Positions 52,100 through 61,992 are shown, counted from the stretch's first letter. The stretch is 64,000 nt of DNA from Asticcacaulis biprosthecium C19 (GCF_000204015.1 NZ_GL883080.1:621282-685281); one strand, 5' to 3'. Numbers and translations are program-made. The notes: a model not told the origin generated them from the sequence alone.

Positions 52100-52109
52100 C
52101 TCGCGTCAA
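52096..52109 (+). promoter_or_regulatory. FNR/FixK box upstream of the oxidoreductase
   Basis: TTGACTCGCGTCAA is a symmetrical FixK-type box overlapping the stop of the hemerythrin-like gene. TAGATT at 52131-52136 is a fitting -10, putting the box centre near -41 from a start at about 52143. Confidence 0.6.
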
Positions 52110-52194
52110 GGCGGTTTGTTTCAGACCGGGTAGATTGTGGGACGGGCACAGCCGGTCTTTTGATCCGCCCAGTACATCCGCGTGAGAGGTTCCT

Positions 52195-52776
52195 GTGACT
52201 GAACGCATCCTGATCATCAACGGCAATCCGGCCCGCAATCGCCGCAGCTTCAGCGAGGTGCTGGCCTGCGCCTACAACGAGGGCGCGCTCTCGTCGGGAC
52301 ACGAGGTCCGGATGGTCAAACTGGCCGACCTCGACTTCGACCCCATCCTGCACGAAGGCTATCACGCGGTTCAAGTGGTCGAGCCGGACCTCGCCGATGT
52401 CCAGGCGTCCATTCAGTGGGCGTCGCATATCGTGTTCGTCTACCCGATGTGGCAGTTCAACGTTCCGGCTCTGGTCAAAGGGTTTTGCGAACGCGCCTTC
52501 ACACCGGGATTCGCCTACCGCACCGATGCCAAGAACCCTCTGGACGCACCGCTGCTTAAGGGAAGGTCCGTCCGCCTGATCCAGACCATGGGTATGCCGG
52601 GCGCCGTCTACTGGCTGGCCTTCCGTGCCCATGGCGGCAAGGCTTTCAAGAACCTGTTCGGGTTTTGCGGATTTAAGCCGGTGCGCCTGAGTACCTTGGG
52701 ACTCGTCGAGGAGGGGCCCGAAACGCGGCAAAATCACATTGCCGGGGTCGAAAATCTTGGTCGAAAAGGTGCATAA
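52195..52776 (+). CDS. NAD(P)H-dependent flavodoxin-fold oxidoreductase
   Basis: A 193-residue protein of the KefF/MdaB-type quinone reductase group. It starts at GTG with the flavin-phosphate loop INGNPARNRRSFSE, then HIVFVYPMWQFNVPALVKGFCERAF and TMGMPG, which contact FMN/FAD. Such enzymes reduce quinones by two electrons. GAGG lies 8 nt before the GTG, and an FNR/FixK box with a good -10 lies upstream, so it is probably induced at low oxygen together with cytochrome bd, perhaps to keep the quinone pool balanced (inference). Confidence 0.85.
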   Translation: MTERILIINGNPARNRRSFSEVLACAYNEGALSSGHEVRMVKLADLDFDPILHEGYHAVQVVEPDLADVQASIQWASHIVFVYPMWQFNVPALVKGFCERAFTPGFAYRTDAKNPLDAPLLKGRSVRLIQTMGMPGAVYWLAFRAHGGKAFKNLFGFCGFKPVRLSTLGLVEEGPETRQNHIAGVENLGRKGA

Positions 52777-53043
52777 TCCTGGCGGGCGCGTGGAAATCAC
52801 TGATCGCGAAACCAAAGAAACAAATTTCGGCGCCGGGGACGATGGTTGCCAGAGGACCGCAACTGGCGGCAAGTCGGTCAGGGTTGGTCGCGGCCTGTAA
52901 AGTGACTGCGCCTTGCCGGACTGGGGAAAAGCTGGTCGAAGGTGCGGCGTCAAACATGGCTGTCTCTCTCTCTCTCATCGAACAAGAGCCAAGCATGACA
53001 GGTTCGCTCGCGGCGCGAAATCCGGTCTTATCCGTACGGGAGT

Positions 53044-54615
53044 CTACGTCGTCACTACATGCGATCTGGCGTTTCTTACCGCATCGGTAGCAAGCGTCTG
53101 GTTGGTAAGACGGCGCGGCGGTGCGCGGTGGCTGATCAAGATCAGGCCCTGCCCAGTTCGGCATAGCCTCTCTTCCAAGCGCTGGATAATATAGGCCTCT
53201 GTCGCGGCATCGAGCCCCTCCGTGGGCTCGTCAAGCAGCAGGACCGGTGCGTCCCGCAAATAGGCCCGAGTGAGCGCGAGGCGTTTGCGTTCACCGCCCG
53301 AAAGCGTGACGCCACCATCGCCGACCCAGGTGTCCAGACCTCGCGGCAAGGCCTCGACACGGTCAGCCAGCCCGGCGTCCCTTAAGGCCGACCACAGGCT
53401 CTCTTCCGTATCACATCCCGCCATTGTGAGGTTTTGGCGCAGCGTCCCGCTGACAAGCGTGGCGTCCTGAGGCTGCCAGGCGAAAGCTGCCTGACCACCG
53501 CCCGCCAGGCCCTCGACATGGCGCAAACCCAGCAGCCCTTCGGCCATAGCCGTCTTTCCGCTGCCCGAGGCGCCGGCGATCCGTAGTCGCAGATCCCCGC
53601 CAAGTCGGTAGGTTACCCCACGCCAGGAGAAACCATCACTGTCATGCCTGTCGGGTTGAGCCTCGTCCTGGTCACAGAGGTCGCGCAGACGGTCCCGCGA
53701 TGCAGCCGCCTCCCGCCTTTGTCCCAGATATCGAACCACCGCATTGAGGCTTTCGAAACCCATCGTGCCGGCCAGCAGGGCCATGGCTAGGCCGGCGATG
53801 TCGCCGTTGCGTCCTGCCCAGGCCATGATAGGCAGGCACAGTCCTGTCAGCACAAAGATTCCGGCCGCGGCAAGGGTATCGCGGGAAATGCCCACCCGAC
53901 GCGTCTCTGCCAGTTCGTCTTCCAATGCCGCCATCTGGTTTAGCCAGCCATGTCGAGGATCCGAGGTGCGGATATCGGGCAGCGTGTCGAGAAGGTTCTG
54001 GAAGCGTTGCTTGATCCGGCTACGGCCTTCGGTTTCCGGCGGGGCAGGGGGCAAGGCCTCATGCAGCCACCACACACCGGCCAGCCCAACGATCAGAGAC
54101 AGGAGAAGGACACATGCCGAAGCGATGTTCGCCATCGCGGCCAGCGCCACGGCCGTGGCAATGCCAGCCAGTGCGCCCGGCCCGGCGCTACGCATCACCA
54201 TCGCGACTTCCAGGGTCGTCACATCCTGTATCAATCGGCTTGACGTGTCTCCTCGGGCCAGGCGAAGCGAGATTTCTGGCGGAAGTGCCAGAATCCGTCC
54301 GAACAGGCTGGGCCGCAGCTCAGCCATCGCGCGCAGGGCCACATCGTGCCCCACCAGACGCTCGCCATAGCGCAGCAGAGTTCGAGCGATCGCCAGAGTG
54401 CGGATCAGGGCGCTGGGAAGCAGATAGTTGAATCCGCGCGCGGCGACGGGGCCCGCCGCACCGGCGCCGGCAGCGGCTACGAGAAACCATCCGGAAAGCC
54501 CCAGAAGTGCCACGGCGGCGACGGAAACCCCGGCCGCAAACAACGCCGCCAGCCAGAAGCCGTCACGGCGGCGCGCCTCAAGGGCGGCTAGAGTGGCATC
54601 GAAATTTCCCTTCAT
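53044..54615 (-). CDS. cydC: Cytochrome bd assembly ABC transporter subunit CydC
   Basis: A 523-residue fused ABC transporter half: six membrane helices in residues 1-310 and an ATPase with a Walker A GASGSGKT, signature LSGGERKR, Walker B LLLDEPTEGLD and H-loop ISHR. CydDC is a heterodimer needed for cytochrome bd assembly; it exports thiols and has been shown to carry heme. The ATG overlaps the cydD stop by 4 nt. The C-terminus shows no oddity. Confidence 0.92.
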   Translation of the reverse strand: MKGNFDATLAALEARRRDGFWLAALFAAGVSVAAVALLGLSGWFLVAAAGAGAAGPVAARGFNYLLPSALIRTLAIARTLLRYGERLVGHDVALRAMAELRPSLFGRILALPPEISLRLARGDTSSRLIQDVTTLEVAMVMRSAGPGALAGIATAVALAAMANIASACVLLLSLIVGLAGVWWLHEALPPAPPETEGRSRIKQRFQNLLDTLPDIRTSDPRHGWLNQMAALEDELAETRRVGISRDTLAAAGIFVLTGLCLPIMAWAGRNGDIAGLAMALLAGTMGFESLNAVVRYLGQRREAAASRDRLRDLCDQDEAQPDRHDSDGFSWRGVTYRLGGDLRLRIAGASGSGKTAMAEGLLGLRHVEGLAGGGQAAFAWQPQDATLVSGTLRQNLTMAGCDTEESLWSALRDAGLADRVEALPRGLDTWVGDGGVTLSGGERKRLALTRAYLRDAPVLLLDEPTEGLDAATEAYIIQRLEERLCRTGQGLILISHRAPPRRLTNQTLATDAVRNARSHVVTT

Positions 54616-56261
54616 AGCGCAACCACCTGGTCTGCCAGAGCCATGACACGTTCGGCGTGGCTGGTGAGAATGACCGTGCGGCCACGGAACAGTTCCGGCA
54701 ACAGGGCCAGCACGGCTGTTTCGGAATCAATGTCGAGGTCGGCGGTGGGTTCGTCCAGCAGAAGGATGTGTGCAGGCCGCAACAGGGCACGCGCGAGCCC
54801 GATGCGCCGGCGCTCACCGCCGGATATACCTGAGCCGCGGTCATCCAGGACCGTGTTTAGACCGTCCGGTCGCGACGCAATCGCCGGTGCCAGTCCGGTC
54901 CGGCGGATCGCGCTCTGCAGCATTTCGTCCGTCGCTTCGCGATTACCCAGGCGCAGATTGTCGGCCAGCGTTCCGGCGATCAGGGGCGGGGACTGCGACA
55001 CATATGCGATCTGGTCGGCGACGTCGTGGTCGCGGCCCACCGCCATGCCGTTGACGCGGATGTTTTCACCTTCTGCAGCCAGAATTCGCCGCAACAGTGT
55101 CGACTTCCCCGATCCCGTGGGCCCCGTCAGGCAGGTGACGGAGCCGGGTTGGCAGCAGAAACGGACAGGGCCGATCTTGTGGTCAGGATCGTCGGCAAAG
55201 CCGATGGTGACATTGTCGTAGTCAATTCTTGGCGCGGCGGACAGACGCGGCGCCGCGACGATGGCAGGCGCGATCTCAATGGCCATCAGGCGTTCCGCCG
55301 CGGCCATGGCGGACTGGCGATCGTGGTAAGCGGCGGCGAGACGACGCATCGGGGCGTAGACTTCCGGGCACAGTGCCAGAACGAAGAACGCCGTCTCCAG
55401 ACGCAAATCTTCAAGCGGAGGGAAGGGCAGGTCCCCCAAGAGGTAAAAGCCGCAATAGACAGCGATCAGGGCAACGGCCAGGGCGCTGAAGAATTCCAGT
55501 ACGGCAGAGGTCACGAAGGCGATACGCAAAACGCGCAGGGTGCTGTCGGCAACCTGTACGGCGGCGTCCCCGACGGCCTTGATCTGTCTGGGGCCATCGC
55601 CAAAGGCCAGGATGACGGGCAGGGCGCGAATGCGGTCGAGAAGCAGATTGGAGAGACGCGACAGAGCGTCCAACTGCCGCCTGGACTCGTCGGCGCTGCT
55701 CAGACCCAGAACCGCCATCATCGCCACGAACGGGATCAGGGTCAATCCCAGGATCAGCGCGCAAACCCAACTCTGGAAAGCGATGACGATCAAAACCGTC
55801 ACCGGCAGAAGCCTGGCCTGCATGTCGGCCTGGTGGAAGCGGGCATAGTAGCCTTCTAGCGCTTCGCTATCCTCGAACAGAGCGTTGAGGCGCCGGCGTT
55901 GGCCCAGAGCATCAATGCGACCTTCCAAAGCGCGCGCGGTGATACTTAGCCGCAGATCTCGCGCGACGCGTCGGGCGACGCGGAGATTCAGCGTCTGCGC
56001 TGCCCAGCCGAGGCCGGCGCGGAGGATGAGCGATACCACGACAACGGCTGCCGGTAGTGCCAGGCTTGCCAGGGTGCGCGGTCCCGCCCACAGATCGGTA
56101 ACGAGGTGGCTGAGCCCCCAGGCGAAACCAATGACGGTGGAAGCCTCAGCAAGCGCCAGCAGTGTGCCGCGGCGCATTGCCGTGGTTTCGCCGCTCATCC
56201 AGGAACGCAACTGGCGTCGGATATCTGTTGCAGAAAATCGTGTTCCGGCAAGCTGTGTCAT
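54612..56261 (-). CDS. cydD: Cytochrome bd assembly ABC transporter subunit CydD
   Basis: A 549-residue ABC half-transporter with membrane helices in residues 30-330 and an ATPase with Walker A GPTGSGKS, signature ISGGERRR, Walker B LLLDEPTADLD and a TSHAER H-loop. It pairs with CydC. The ATG at 56261 is preferred over a GTG six codons upstream. It diverges from cydA, with a single symmetrical FNR box between them that can serve both directions. Confidence 0.92.
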   Translation of the reverse strand: MTQLAGTRFSATDIRRQLRSWMSGETTAMRRGTLLALAEASTVIGFAWGLSHLVTDLWAGPRTLASLALPAAVVVVSLILRAGLGWAAQTLNLRVARRVARDLRLSITARALEGRIDALGQRRRLNALFEDSEALEGYYARFHQADMQARLLPVTVLIVIAFQSWVCALILGLTLIPFVAMMAVLGLSSADESRRQLDALSRLSNLLLDRIRALPVILAFGDGPRQIKAVGDAAVQVADSTLRVLRIAFVTSAVLEFFSALAVALIAVYCGFYLLGDLPFPPLEDLRLETAFFVLALCPEVYAPMRRLAAAYHDRQSAMAAAERLMAIEIAPAIVAAPRLSAAPRIDYDNVTIGFADDPDHKIGPVRFCCQPGSVTCLTGPTGSGKSTLLRRILAAEGENIRVNGMAVGRDHDVADQIAYVSQSPPLIAGTLADNLRLGNREATDEMLQSAIRRTGLAPAIASRPDGLNTVLDDRGSGISGGERRRIGLARALLRPAHILLLDEPTADLDIDSETAVLALLPELFRGRTVILTSHAERVMALADQVVAL

Positions 56262-56336
56262 GGGTTTCAAGTAGCACACAATCGCGACAATGACGCAGGG
56301 GACAACAGGAAGAACCTGTTGCGGTGCAAAAAGTCC

Positions 56337-56350
56337 TTGATCCAGGTCAA
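56337..56350. promoter_or_regulatory. FNR box between cydDC and cydABX
   Basis: TTGATCCAGGTCAA fits TTGAT-N4-GTCAA. TATGGT at 56372-56377 is a -10 placing it at about -41 for cydA, and its position about 76 bp from cydD allows control of both operons. Confidence 0.7.
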
Positions 56351-56428
56351 GGCCGTCCCGTGTTTGATCCCTATGGTGATCGGTGCCTGTTTGTTAACCC
56401 CCTATTTTCAAGGCACGGGAGCCCAAAA

Positions 56429-58000
56429 ATGGATCTCAGTACCGTCGACCTGTCGCGGCTGCAGTTCGCACTGACCGCAATGTATCACTTCCTGTTCGTA
56501 CCCCTGACCCTGGGGCTCAGCTTCATGCTGGTGATTATGGAAAGCGTCTATGTTCTCACGCGCAAGGAGATATGGCGAACCATCACCCGGTTTTGGGGCA
56601 CCCTGTTCGCCATCAATTTCGTTCTCGGCGTTGCGACCGGACTGACGATGGAATTTCAGTTCGGCACCAACTGGTCGTACTATTCGCACTATGTCGGTGA
56701 CATTTTCGGAGCGCCCCTGGCCATCGAAGGCCTGATGGCCTTCTTCCTCGAAGCGACCTTCGTCGGCCTCATGTTCTTCGGCTGGGATAGGCTGAGCAAA
56801 CCGGCCCACCTGATGGTGACCTTCCTGGTGGCGCTGGGTACCAACCTCTCGGCCTTGTGGATCCTGATCGCCAATGGCTGGATGCAGAACCCAGTCGGCG
56901 CCGAATTCAATCCGCAGACCATGCGCATGGAGGTCAGCGATTTCATGGCCGTGTTGTTCAACCCGGTCGCTCAGGCAAAATTCGTGCACACCGTCAGCGC
57001 CGGCTATGTCCTGGCAGCGGTTTTCGTTCTGGCGGTCTCGGCGATCTATCTGATCCGCGGCAAGTGGGTCAGTGTCGCCAAGCGTTCCATGGCGGTCGCG
57101 GCGGCGTTTGGGTTGGCATCATCGCTTTCCGTCGTCGTCCTGGGTGACGAGTCGGGTTATGCCCTGACCGACAACCAGAGAATGAAGCTGGCCGCCCTGG
57201 AATCCATGTGGCACACAGAAGACGCGCCGGCCGGAATATCGCTGTTCGGCATCCCCAATGTCGCCGAACAGCGCACTGACTATGACGTGAAGGTGCCCTA
57301 TGTCCTGGGTCTGATTGCGACCCGTAGTCTCGACAAGCCTGTCATTGGCATACTTGACCTGGTCGAAAAGGCCGAGGGCCGTATCCGCTCCGGCATAATT
57401 GCCTACGATGCCGTCGAAACCCTGAAGCTGAACCCCGATGATTTCGATGCCCGCGGCCGGTTCGAAGTGCACAAGGCCGACCTTGGCTATGGTTACCTGC
57501 TGAAGAAGTATGTTGCCGATCCGCGGACAGCGGACGAGGCAACCATCGCCCGCGCTGCCATGGACACCGTCCCCAACGTCCCGCTGATGTTCTGGGCGTT
57601 CCGCCTGATGGCCGGCCTGGGTTTCGCCTTTATCGCCCTGTTCGCGCTCGCCTTCTTCATGGTGACTTACGACAAGGTGCGCCAGAAGTGGTTCCTTGTT
57701 CTGTGTATCGCCGCCCTGCCTTTCCCCTGGATTGCGATCGAGGGCGGCTGGCTTCTGGCTGAGATAGGCCGTCAGCCATGGGCCGTAGAAGGTGTTTTGC
57801 CCACCTTCATGGGTGCATCGAGCCTCACCAAAACTCAGATCTGGATCACCATTGTTGGATTTACCCTGCTGTATGGCGGCCTGGCGTTCATTGAGATCAA
57901 GTTGATGATCCGGGCTATCCGGAAGGGGCCTTATCACTCGGTCTTCGGTCGCTTGAATGACGAACCCGTCGACGTCCCCACTGCGGCACCGGCTGAGTAA
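56429..58000 (+). CDS. cydA: Cytochrome bd ubiquinol oxidase subunit I
   Basis: A 523-residue membrane protein with about nine helices. H20 (MYHFLFVPLTLGLS) is the equivalent of the E. coli heme-b595 ligand; FVHTVSAGYVL holds a further histidine, and EIGRQPWAVEG is the conserved GRQPW motif near the quinol site. Cytochrome bd oxidises quinol and reduces oxygen with high affinity in the inner membrane. ATG 56429 is chosen since the conserved helix starts right after it; a longer frame begins at 56324 within the promoter. Confidence 0.96.
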   Translation: MDLSTVDLSRLQFALTAMYHFLFVPLTLGLSFMLVIMESVYVLTRKEIWRTITRFWGTLFAINFVLGVATGLTMEFQFGTNWSYYSHYVGDIFGAPLAIEGLMAFFLEATFVGLMFFGWDRLSKPAHLMVTFLVALGTNLSALWILIANGWMQNPVGAEFNPQTMRMEVSDFMAVLFNPVAQAKFVHTVSAGYVLAAVFVLAVSAIYLIRGKWVSVAKRSMAVAAAFGLASSLSVVVLGDESGYALTDNQRMKLAALESMWHTEDAPAGISLFGIPNVAEQRTDYDVKVPYVLGLIATRSLDKPVIGILDLVEKAEGRIRSGIIAYDAVETLKLNPDDFDARGRFEVHKADLGYGYLLKKYVADPRTADEATIARAAMDTVPNVPLMFWAFRLMAGLGFAFIALFALAFFMVTYDKVRQKWFLVLCIAALPFPWIAIEGGWLLAEIGRQPWAVEGVLPTFMGASSLTKTQIWITIVGFTLLYGGLAFIEIKLMIRAIRKGPYHSVFGRLNDEPVDVPTAAPAE

Positions 58001-58019
58001 TCTAGAGAAAGACAGACTC

Positions 58020-59180
58020 ATGGAACCGATTATTGACTACCCGACCCTCAGGGTCATCTGGTGGGGTCTTCTGGGCGTCCTGCTCATCGGCCTGGCCATC
58101 ATGGACGGCTACGCCATGGGCGCTATGTCGCTCCTGCCGTTCGCCGGCAAGACAGACGGTGAGCGCCGCGCCCTTATCAACAGTGTCGCGCCGACCTGGG
58201 AAGGCAATCAGGTTTGGCTGATCCTGGGCGGCGGGGCCATCTTCGCGGCCTGGCCCTTCGTCTACGCCGTCAGCTTTTCCGGCTTCTACCTTGCCATGTT
58301 CCTCGTGCTGGCAGCGCTGATCCTGCGTCCCGTTGCGTTCAAGTACCGGTCAAAGAAGCCCGGCACCACTTGGCGGCGTAATTGGGACTGGGCGCTGTTT
58401 GCCGGTGGATTTATTCCCGCCCTGGTCTTTGGCGTTGCCGTCGGTAACGTCCTGTCCGGCGCGCCCTTCCATCTGGATAGTGACCTGCGCACAACCTACG
58501 ACGGAGGCACCTTCATGAGCCTCCTGAGACTGTTTACGCCGTTCACCCTGCTGTGCGGACTGACATCGGTTGCCATGCTGGTTATGCAGGGCGCCGCCTT
58601 CCTGGCCATGAAACTGGAAAAGGGCACCGCCTACGACCGTGTCATGACCTACGGATCGGTGGCCGCGCTTCTGACGATCGTCCTGTTCGCAATCGGCTAT
58701 GTTTTCGTTCGCTTCAGCGGCCTTGGCTTCCAGGTCGTCGCCGAGGTCCTGCCGTCGGGAGCCTCCAATCCGACCCGCGCCGAAGTCGTTCCAGCGGCGG
58801 GCGCATGGCTCAACAATTTCGGCAAGCATCCGTGGATGTGGGCGGGTCCGGCCCTGGGCTTCGCCGGCGCTGCCCTGGCGGCGCTCAGCCTGCGCCTGAG
58901 ATTGGCCTTCCCGGCATTCCTGGCCTCGTCCCTCAGCCTGGCCGGCATCGTCTCGACGGTGGGGCTCAGCATGTTCCCCATCATTTTGCCCAGCTCGGTG
59001 GACAGCCGTTCCAGCCTCCTGGTGTGGACCGCCTCCAGCTCGCACATGACGCTCGGAATCATGCTTCTCGTCACCGTGGTCTTCCTGCCGATCGTCCTGC
59101 TCTACACCGCCTGGGTCTATAAGGTGCTATTCGGTCGGGTGGGAGTCGCCACGGTCAGCTCATCTCCCGACTATTACTAG
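58020..59180 (+). CDS. cydB: Cytochrome bd ubiquinol oxidase subunit II
   Basis: A 386-residue membrane protein. The conserved N-terminal helix has IMDGYAMGAMSLLPF, followed by WEGNQVWLILGGGAIFAAWP, both typical of CydB. ATG 58020 lies 19 nt after the cydA stop with GAGAAAG upstream. It forms the heterodimeric core with CydA. Confidence 0.95.
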   Translation: MEPIIDYPTLRVIWWGLLGVLLIGLAIMDGYAMGAMSLLPFAGKTDGERRALINSVAPTWEGNQVWLILGGGAIFAAWPFVYAVSFSGFYLAMFLVLAALILRPVAFKYRSKKPGTTWRRNWDWALFAGGFIPALVFGVAVGNVLSGAPFHLDSDLRTTYDGGTFMSLLRLFTPFTLLCGLTSVAMLVMQGAAFLAMKLEKGTAYDRVMTYGSVAALLTIVLFAIGYVFVRFSGLGFQVVAEVLPSGASNPTRAEVVPAAGAWLNNFGKHPWMWAGPALGFAGAALAALSLRLRLAFPAFLASSLSLAGIVSTVGLSMFPIILPSSVDSRSSLLVWTASSSHMTLGIMLLVTVVFLPIVLLYTAWVYKVLFGRVGVATVSSSPDYY

Positions 59181-59191
59181 GAGTATCTCAG

Positions 59192-59320
59192 ATGTGGTAT
59201 TTTGCCTGGATTTTGGGTGTCGGCCTGGCCGTCGCTGTCGGCGTCCTGAACGGTATCTGGTATGAGTTCCATACGACGGATGATCCGGACGCTAAGGATG
59301 ATCAACAGCAGCGCTCGTGA
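59192..59320 (+). CDS. cydX: Cytochrome bd small subunit CydX
   Basis: A 42-residue protein beginning MWYFAWILGVGLAVAVG, with a single membrane helix and the conserved WYE motif (GIWYEFH), then an acidic tail. It is 11 nt after the cydB stop with GGAG upstream. CydX stabilises the hemes of cytochrome bd. It is too short for most gene finders. Confidence 0.92.
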   Translation: MWYFAWILGVGLAVAVGVLNGIWYEFHTTDDPDAKDDQQQRS

Positions 59321-59331
59321 GGCTTATGCCG

Positions 59332-59360
59332 GACCGCAATGACCGAGAGGCATTGCGGTC
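59332..59360 (+). terminator. Terminator after cydX
   Basis: GACCGCAATG pairs with CATTGCGGTC around a 9-nt loop, and a T5 run follows 11 nt later. It closes the cydABX operon. The 59361-59618 remainder is AT-rich towards the next gene, with no further gene seen. Confidence 0.7.
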
Positions 59361-59618
59361 TGGTGACCGCCCTTTTTGGCGTTCCTGTGTGCCTCACCAG
59401 CAGGCGCGGATAGTGTCGCACGTCGGCGCAATCCCTTAGTGTGCAACGTAACGCTGATGCGAATGCGGTAACCCGTGCACCTTATGCGTGTGTCGCGTCA
59501 GCAACACTTCAGATTTACGTTATCCCCCCGTTTGACGAAGCCTTCATGACCTAATAGGTATGTAAGCTACTAAATAATGCGCATAATTAATATGCGATAT
59601 AAAAAACGGGAGTTAACG

Positions 59619-61985
59619 ATGAAATTTCATGGCAATCGCCGTGCGCTGGCGCACGGGATTTACAAGGCAGGCTTTGCAGCAATGGCGGCGTCTTGCCTGC
59701 CGTTTCTTTGCACCGAAGCTTTCGCCCAGACGCAAGCCGCGGCGCAGGCGGCCGAACCTGACAGCGAGGTGGTGGTCGTTACGGCACGCCGCCGCATGGA
59801 AGCGCTCCAGGACACACCCATCGCCATTACCGCGCTAAGCGCCAAGGCGCTGGAACGCCAGCAGATCCAGACGACGACGGACCTGGGCAAGGTGACGCCC
59901 AATCTGCAGTTCGCGACCTACGGCACTTTGACCGGCAACAATTCGGCCGCCCAGGTCTTCATCCGCGGCATCGGCCAGACCGATGCCACCGGCGCGGTCG
60001 ACCCTGGCGTCGGCCTCTATATCGACGACGTCTACATGGGGCGCTCGGTCGGTGGCGCCATGGAGTTCCGCGACATCGCCAATGTCCAGATCGTCCGTGG
60101 GCCCCAGGGCACGCTGTTCGGGCGTAATACCATCGGCGGTGCGGTGCTGCTGTCGACCAACAAGCCCGGCGCCGGCAATACGGTCCGCGCCGGTATCGGC
60201 GACGACAATCTGAAGGAGGCCTTTGTTGCCTTCGATGTGCCGATCTCGGAAACGCTGCAAGGGCGCGTGGCGCTGGGACGTCGCATGCGCGATGGATATG
60301 TCCACCGCGTGTCGGACGGGCTGGACCTGGGCGATGTCAATACCTCCAACGCCCAGGGCACCTTGCGATGGGAGCCGTCCGCTGACCTGACCTTCACCCT
60401 CCGCGGCGACTACGCCAAGGCCGACGAGCACGGATCGCCGTTTGTCTTCCTGCAGATCAACGAACGTCAGACCTTCCCGGCGGCGGCCAGCCGTGCCGCC
60501 GGCTGCCCTGGCGCCACCTTCCCGCCGCCCTTCGTACCGGCAACGGCGGACCCGCGGTGCGCCAACGACGCCCAGTACAAGGGACCGTTCACCAATGGCG
60601 GCACGGCGCCGGCCTTCAGTACGCTGGAGAATTCCGGGCTGTCTCTTGTGGCCGAATGGAAGGTCAACGACGTCCTGTCGTTCAAGTCCATCTCGTCAGC
60701 GCGAACCCTCGAGTGGTCGGGCGCGCGCGATGCCGACAACACGCCCTTGCTGATCCTGCAGACCAACTATAGCAGCAAGAGCGAGCAGAAGAGCCAGGAG
60801 TTTCAGGCCCAGATCAAGACCGGCCAACTGGATGGGGTCATCGGCGCGTACTACTTCAAGGAGGACACCTTCGACCGTGTGCTGGTCGGCTTGGGCAATC
60901 CCGGGACGTCTTATGACACCCAGAGGGTGCAACTGGAAACCGAGGCGACGGCGTTTTTCACGCACTGGAGCTATAAATTCTCTGACAAGCTGAGTGCGTC
61001 GGCGGGTCTGCGCTACACGGACGAAAGCAAGAGCCTGCAGGGCGTCATGTTCAATGTCGCGCCCGCGACGGCGGCGGAACCGGCGCCTCCTACGGCCCTT
61101 TGTCCCTTCGGCGGTCCGCCGCCGACCCAGACCGGTTGCCTGTTCATCGGTACGGGCCAGAATGCGCGCAACTTCACGGCAACGACGGGCTCGGCCAGCC
61201 TGCAGTACCGTTGGAATCCGGCGCTGATGACCTATGTCAGTTGGTCGCAGGGCTTCAAGAGCGGCGGCTTCAACGAGCGCTACAACAATGCGCCTCCGGG
61301 CAATAAGCCGATCTCGTTTGCGCCGGAATCGGCGGAGACGGTCGAGGCCGGCTTCAAGGCGAACCCGGTGAAGGGGCTACGCGTCAATGGCGCTGCCTTC
61401 AGCACCAAGTACACCGATATGCAGATGACCTACCGCCTGGGGGTGGTGCCTTTGTTGTTCAACGCCGGTGAGGCGACGGTCAGCGGTATCGAACTGGAAG
61501 CCGAATACGTCCCTGTATCCGACCTCTTCCTGAACGCCAGCCTCGGCTATCTGAAAACAGGTTTCGACACCATCACCAATCCGCCGTCCTTCGGCGCGGT
61601 GACACCGACCTCGGTGGCCACTCTGGATAGCCGTCTGCCGTTTGCGCCGGAACTGCAAGGACATGTGGGGGCTGCCTACACCTTCCATCCGGGCGACGGA
61701 TGGCGTCTGACGCCGCGTGTCAATATCAGCTACACGGACCAGCAGTACTTCGACGCCGGCAATACAGTGTCGATTGCCCAGAACAAGTCGGTAACGATCG
61801 TCAACGCTTCGATCGTTTTCGAACCCGATGACCGCAAGTGGAACATCACCCTGTCCGGCAACAACCTGACCAACCGCCTGTATCCGCTGGCCGGCACATC
61901 GTCGGAAAGCACGTCGGCAGGCTATGCTGAGGTCATCTATGCCCGGCCGCGCAACATCAACCTGACCTACTCGCTAAACTTCTGA
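59619..61985 (+). CDS. TonB-dependent outer-membrane receptor
   Basis: A 788-residue receptor with a signal region ending LCTEAFA, TonB-box EVVVVTARRRMEALQ, plug motifs RGIGQTDATGAVDPGVG and IVRGPQGTLFGRNTIGGA, and a barrel ending YSLNF. The start at 59619 is used because GGGAG stands 6 nt upstream; a longer frame begins at 59577. It is convergent with a GH27 alpha-galactosidase, which suggests uptake of a galactoside or plant glycan (inference). A hairpin separates the two stops. Confidence 0.93.
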   Translation: MKFHGNRRALAHGIYKAGFAAMAASCLPFLCTEAFAQTQAAAQAAEPDSEVVVVTARRRMEALQDTPIAITALSAKALERQQIQTTTDLGKVTPNLQFATYGTLTGNNSAAQVFIRGIGQTDATGAVDPGVGLYIDDVYMGRSVGGAMEFRDIANVQIVRGPQGTLFGRNTIGGAVLLSTNKPGAGNTVRAGIGDDNLKEAFVAFDVPISETLQGRVALGRRMRDGYVHRVSDGLDLGDVNTSNAQGTLRWEPSADLTFTLRGDYAKADEHGSPFVFLQINERQTFPAAASRAAGCPGATFPPPFVPATADPRCANDAQYKGPFTNGGTAPAFSTLENSGLSLVAEWKVNDVLSFKSISSARTLEWSGARDADNTPLLILQTNYSSKSEQKSQEFQAQIKTGQLDGVIGAYYFKEDTFDRVLVGLGNPGTSYDTQRVQLETEATAFFTHWSYKFSDKLSASAGLRYTDESKSLQGVMFNVAPATAAEPAPPTALCPFGGPPPTQTGCLFIGTGQNARNFTATTGSASLQYRWNPALMTYVSWSQGFKSGGFNERYNNAPPGNKPISFAPESAETVEAGFKANPVKGLRVNGAAFSTKYTDMQMTYRLGVVPLLFNAGEATVSGIELEAEYVPVSDLFLNASLGYLKTGFDTITNPPSFGAVTPTSVATLDSRLPFAPELQGHVGAAYTFHPGDGWRLTPRVNISYTDQQYFDAGNTVSIAQNKSVTIVNASIVFEPDDRKWNITLSGNNLTNRLYPLAGTSSESTSAGYAEVIYARPRNINLTYSLNF

Positions 61986-61992
61986 ACCTGCG

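Noticed and set aside
52963..52976. (TC)7 microsatellite as a phase-variable tract
   Set aside because: It lies in a spacer between converging genes and not in a coding frame or clear promoter.
52777..53043. A gene on either strand between the oxidoreductase and cydC
   Set aside because: The open frames there overlap real genes in other frames and show no motif or ribosome-binding site.
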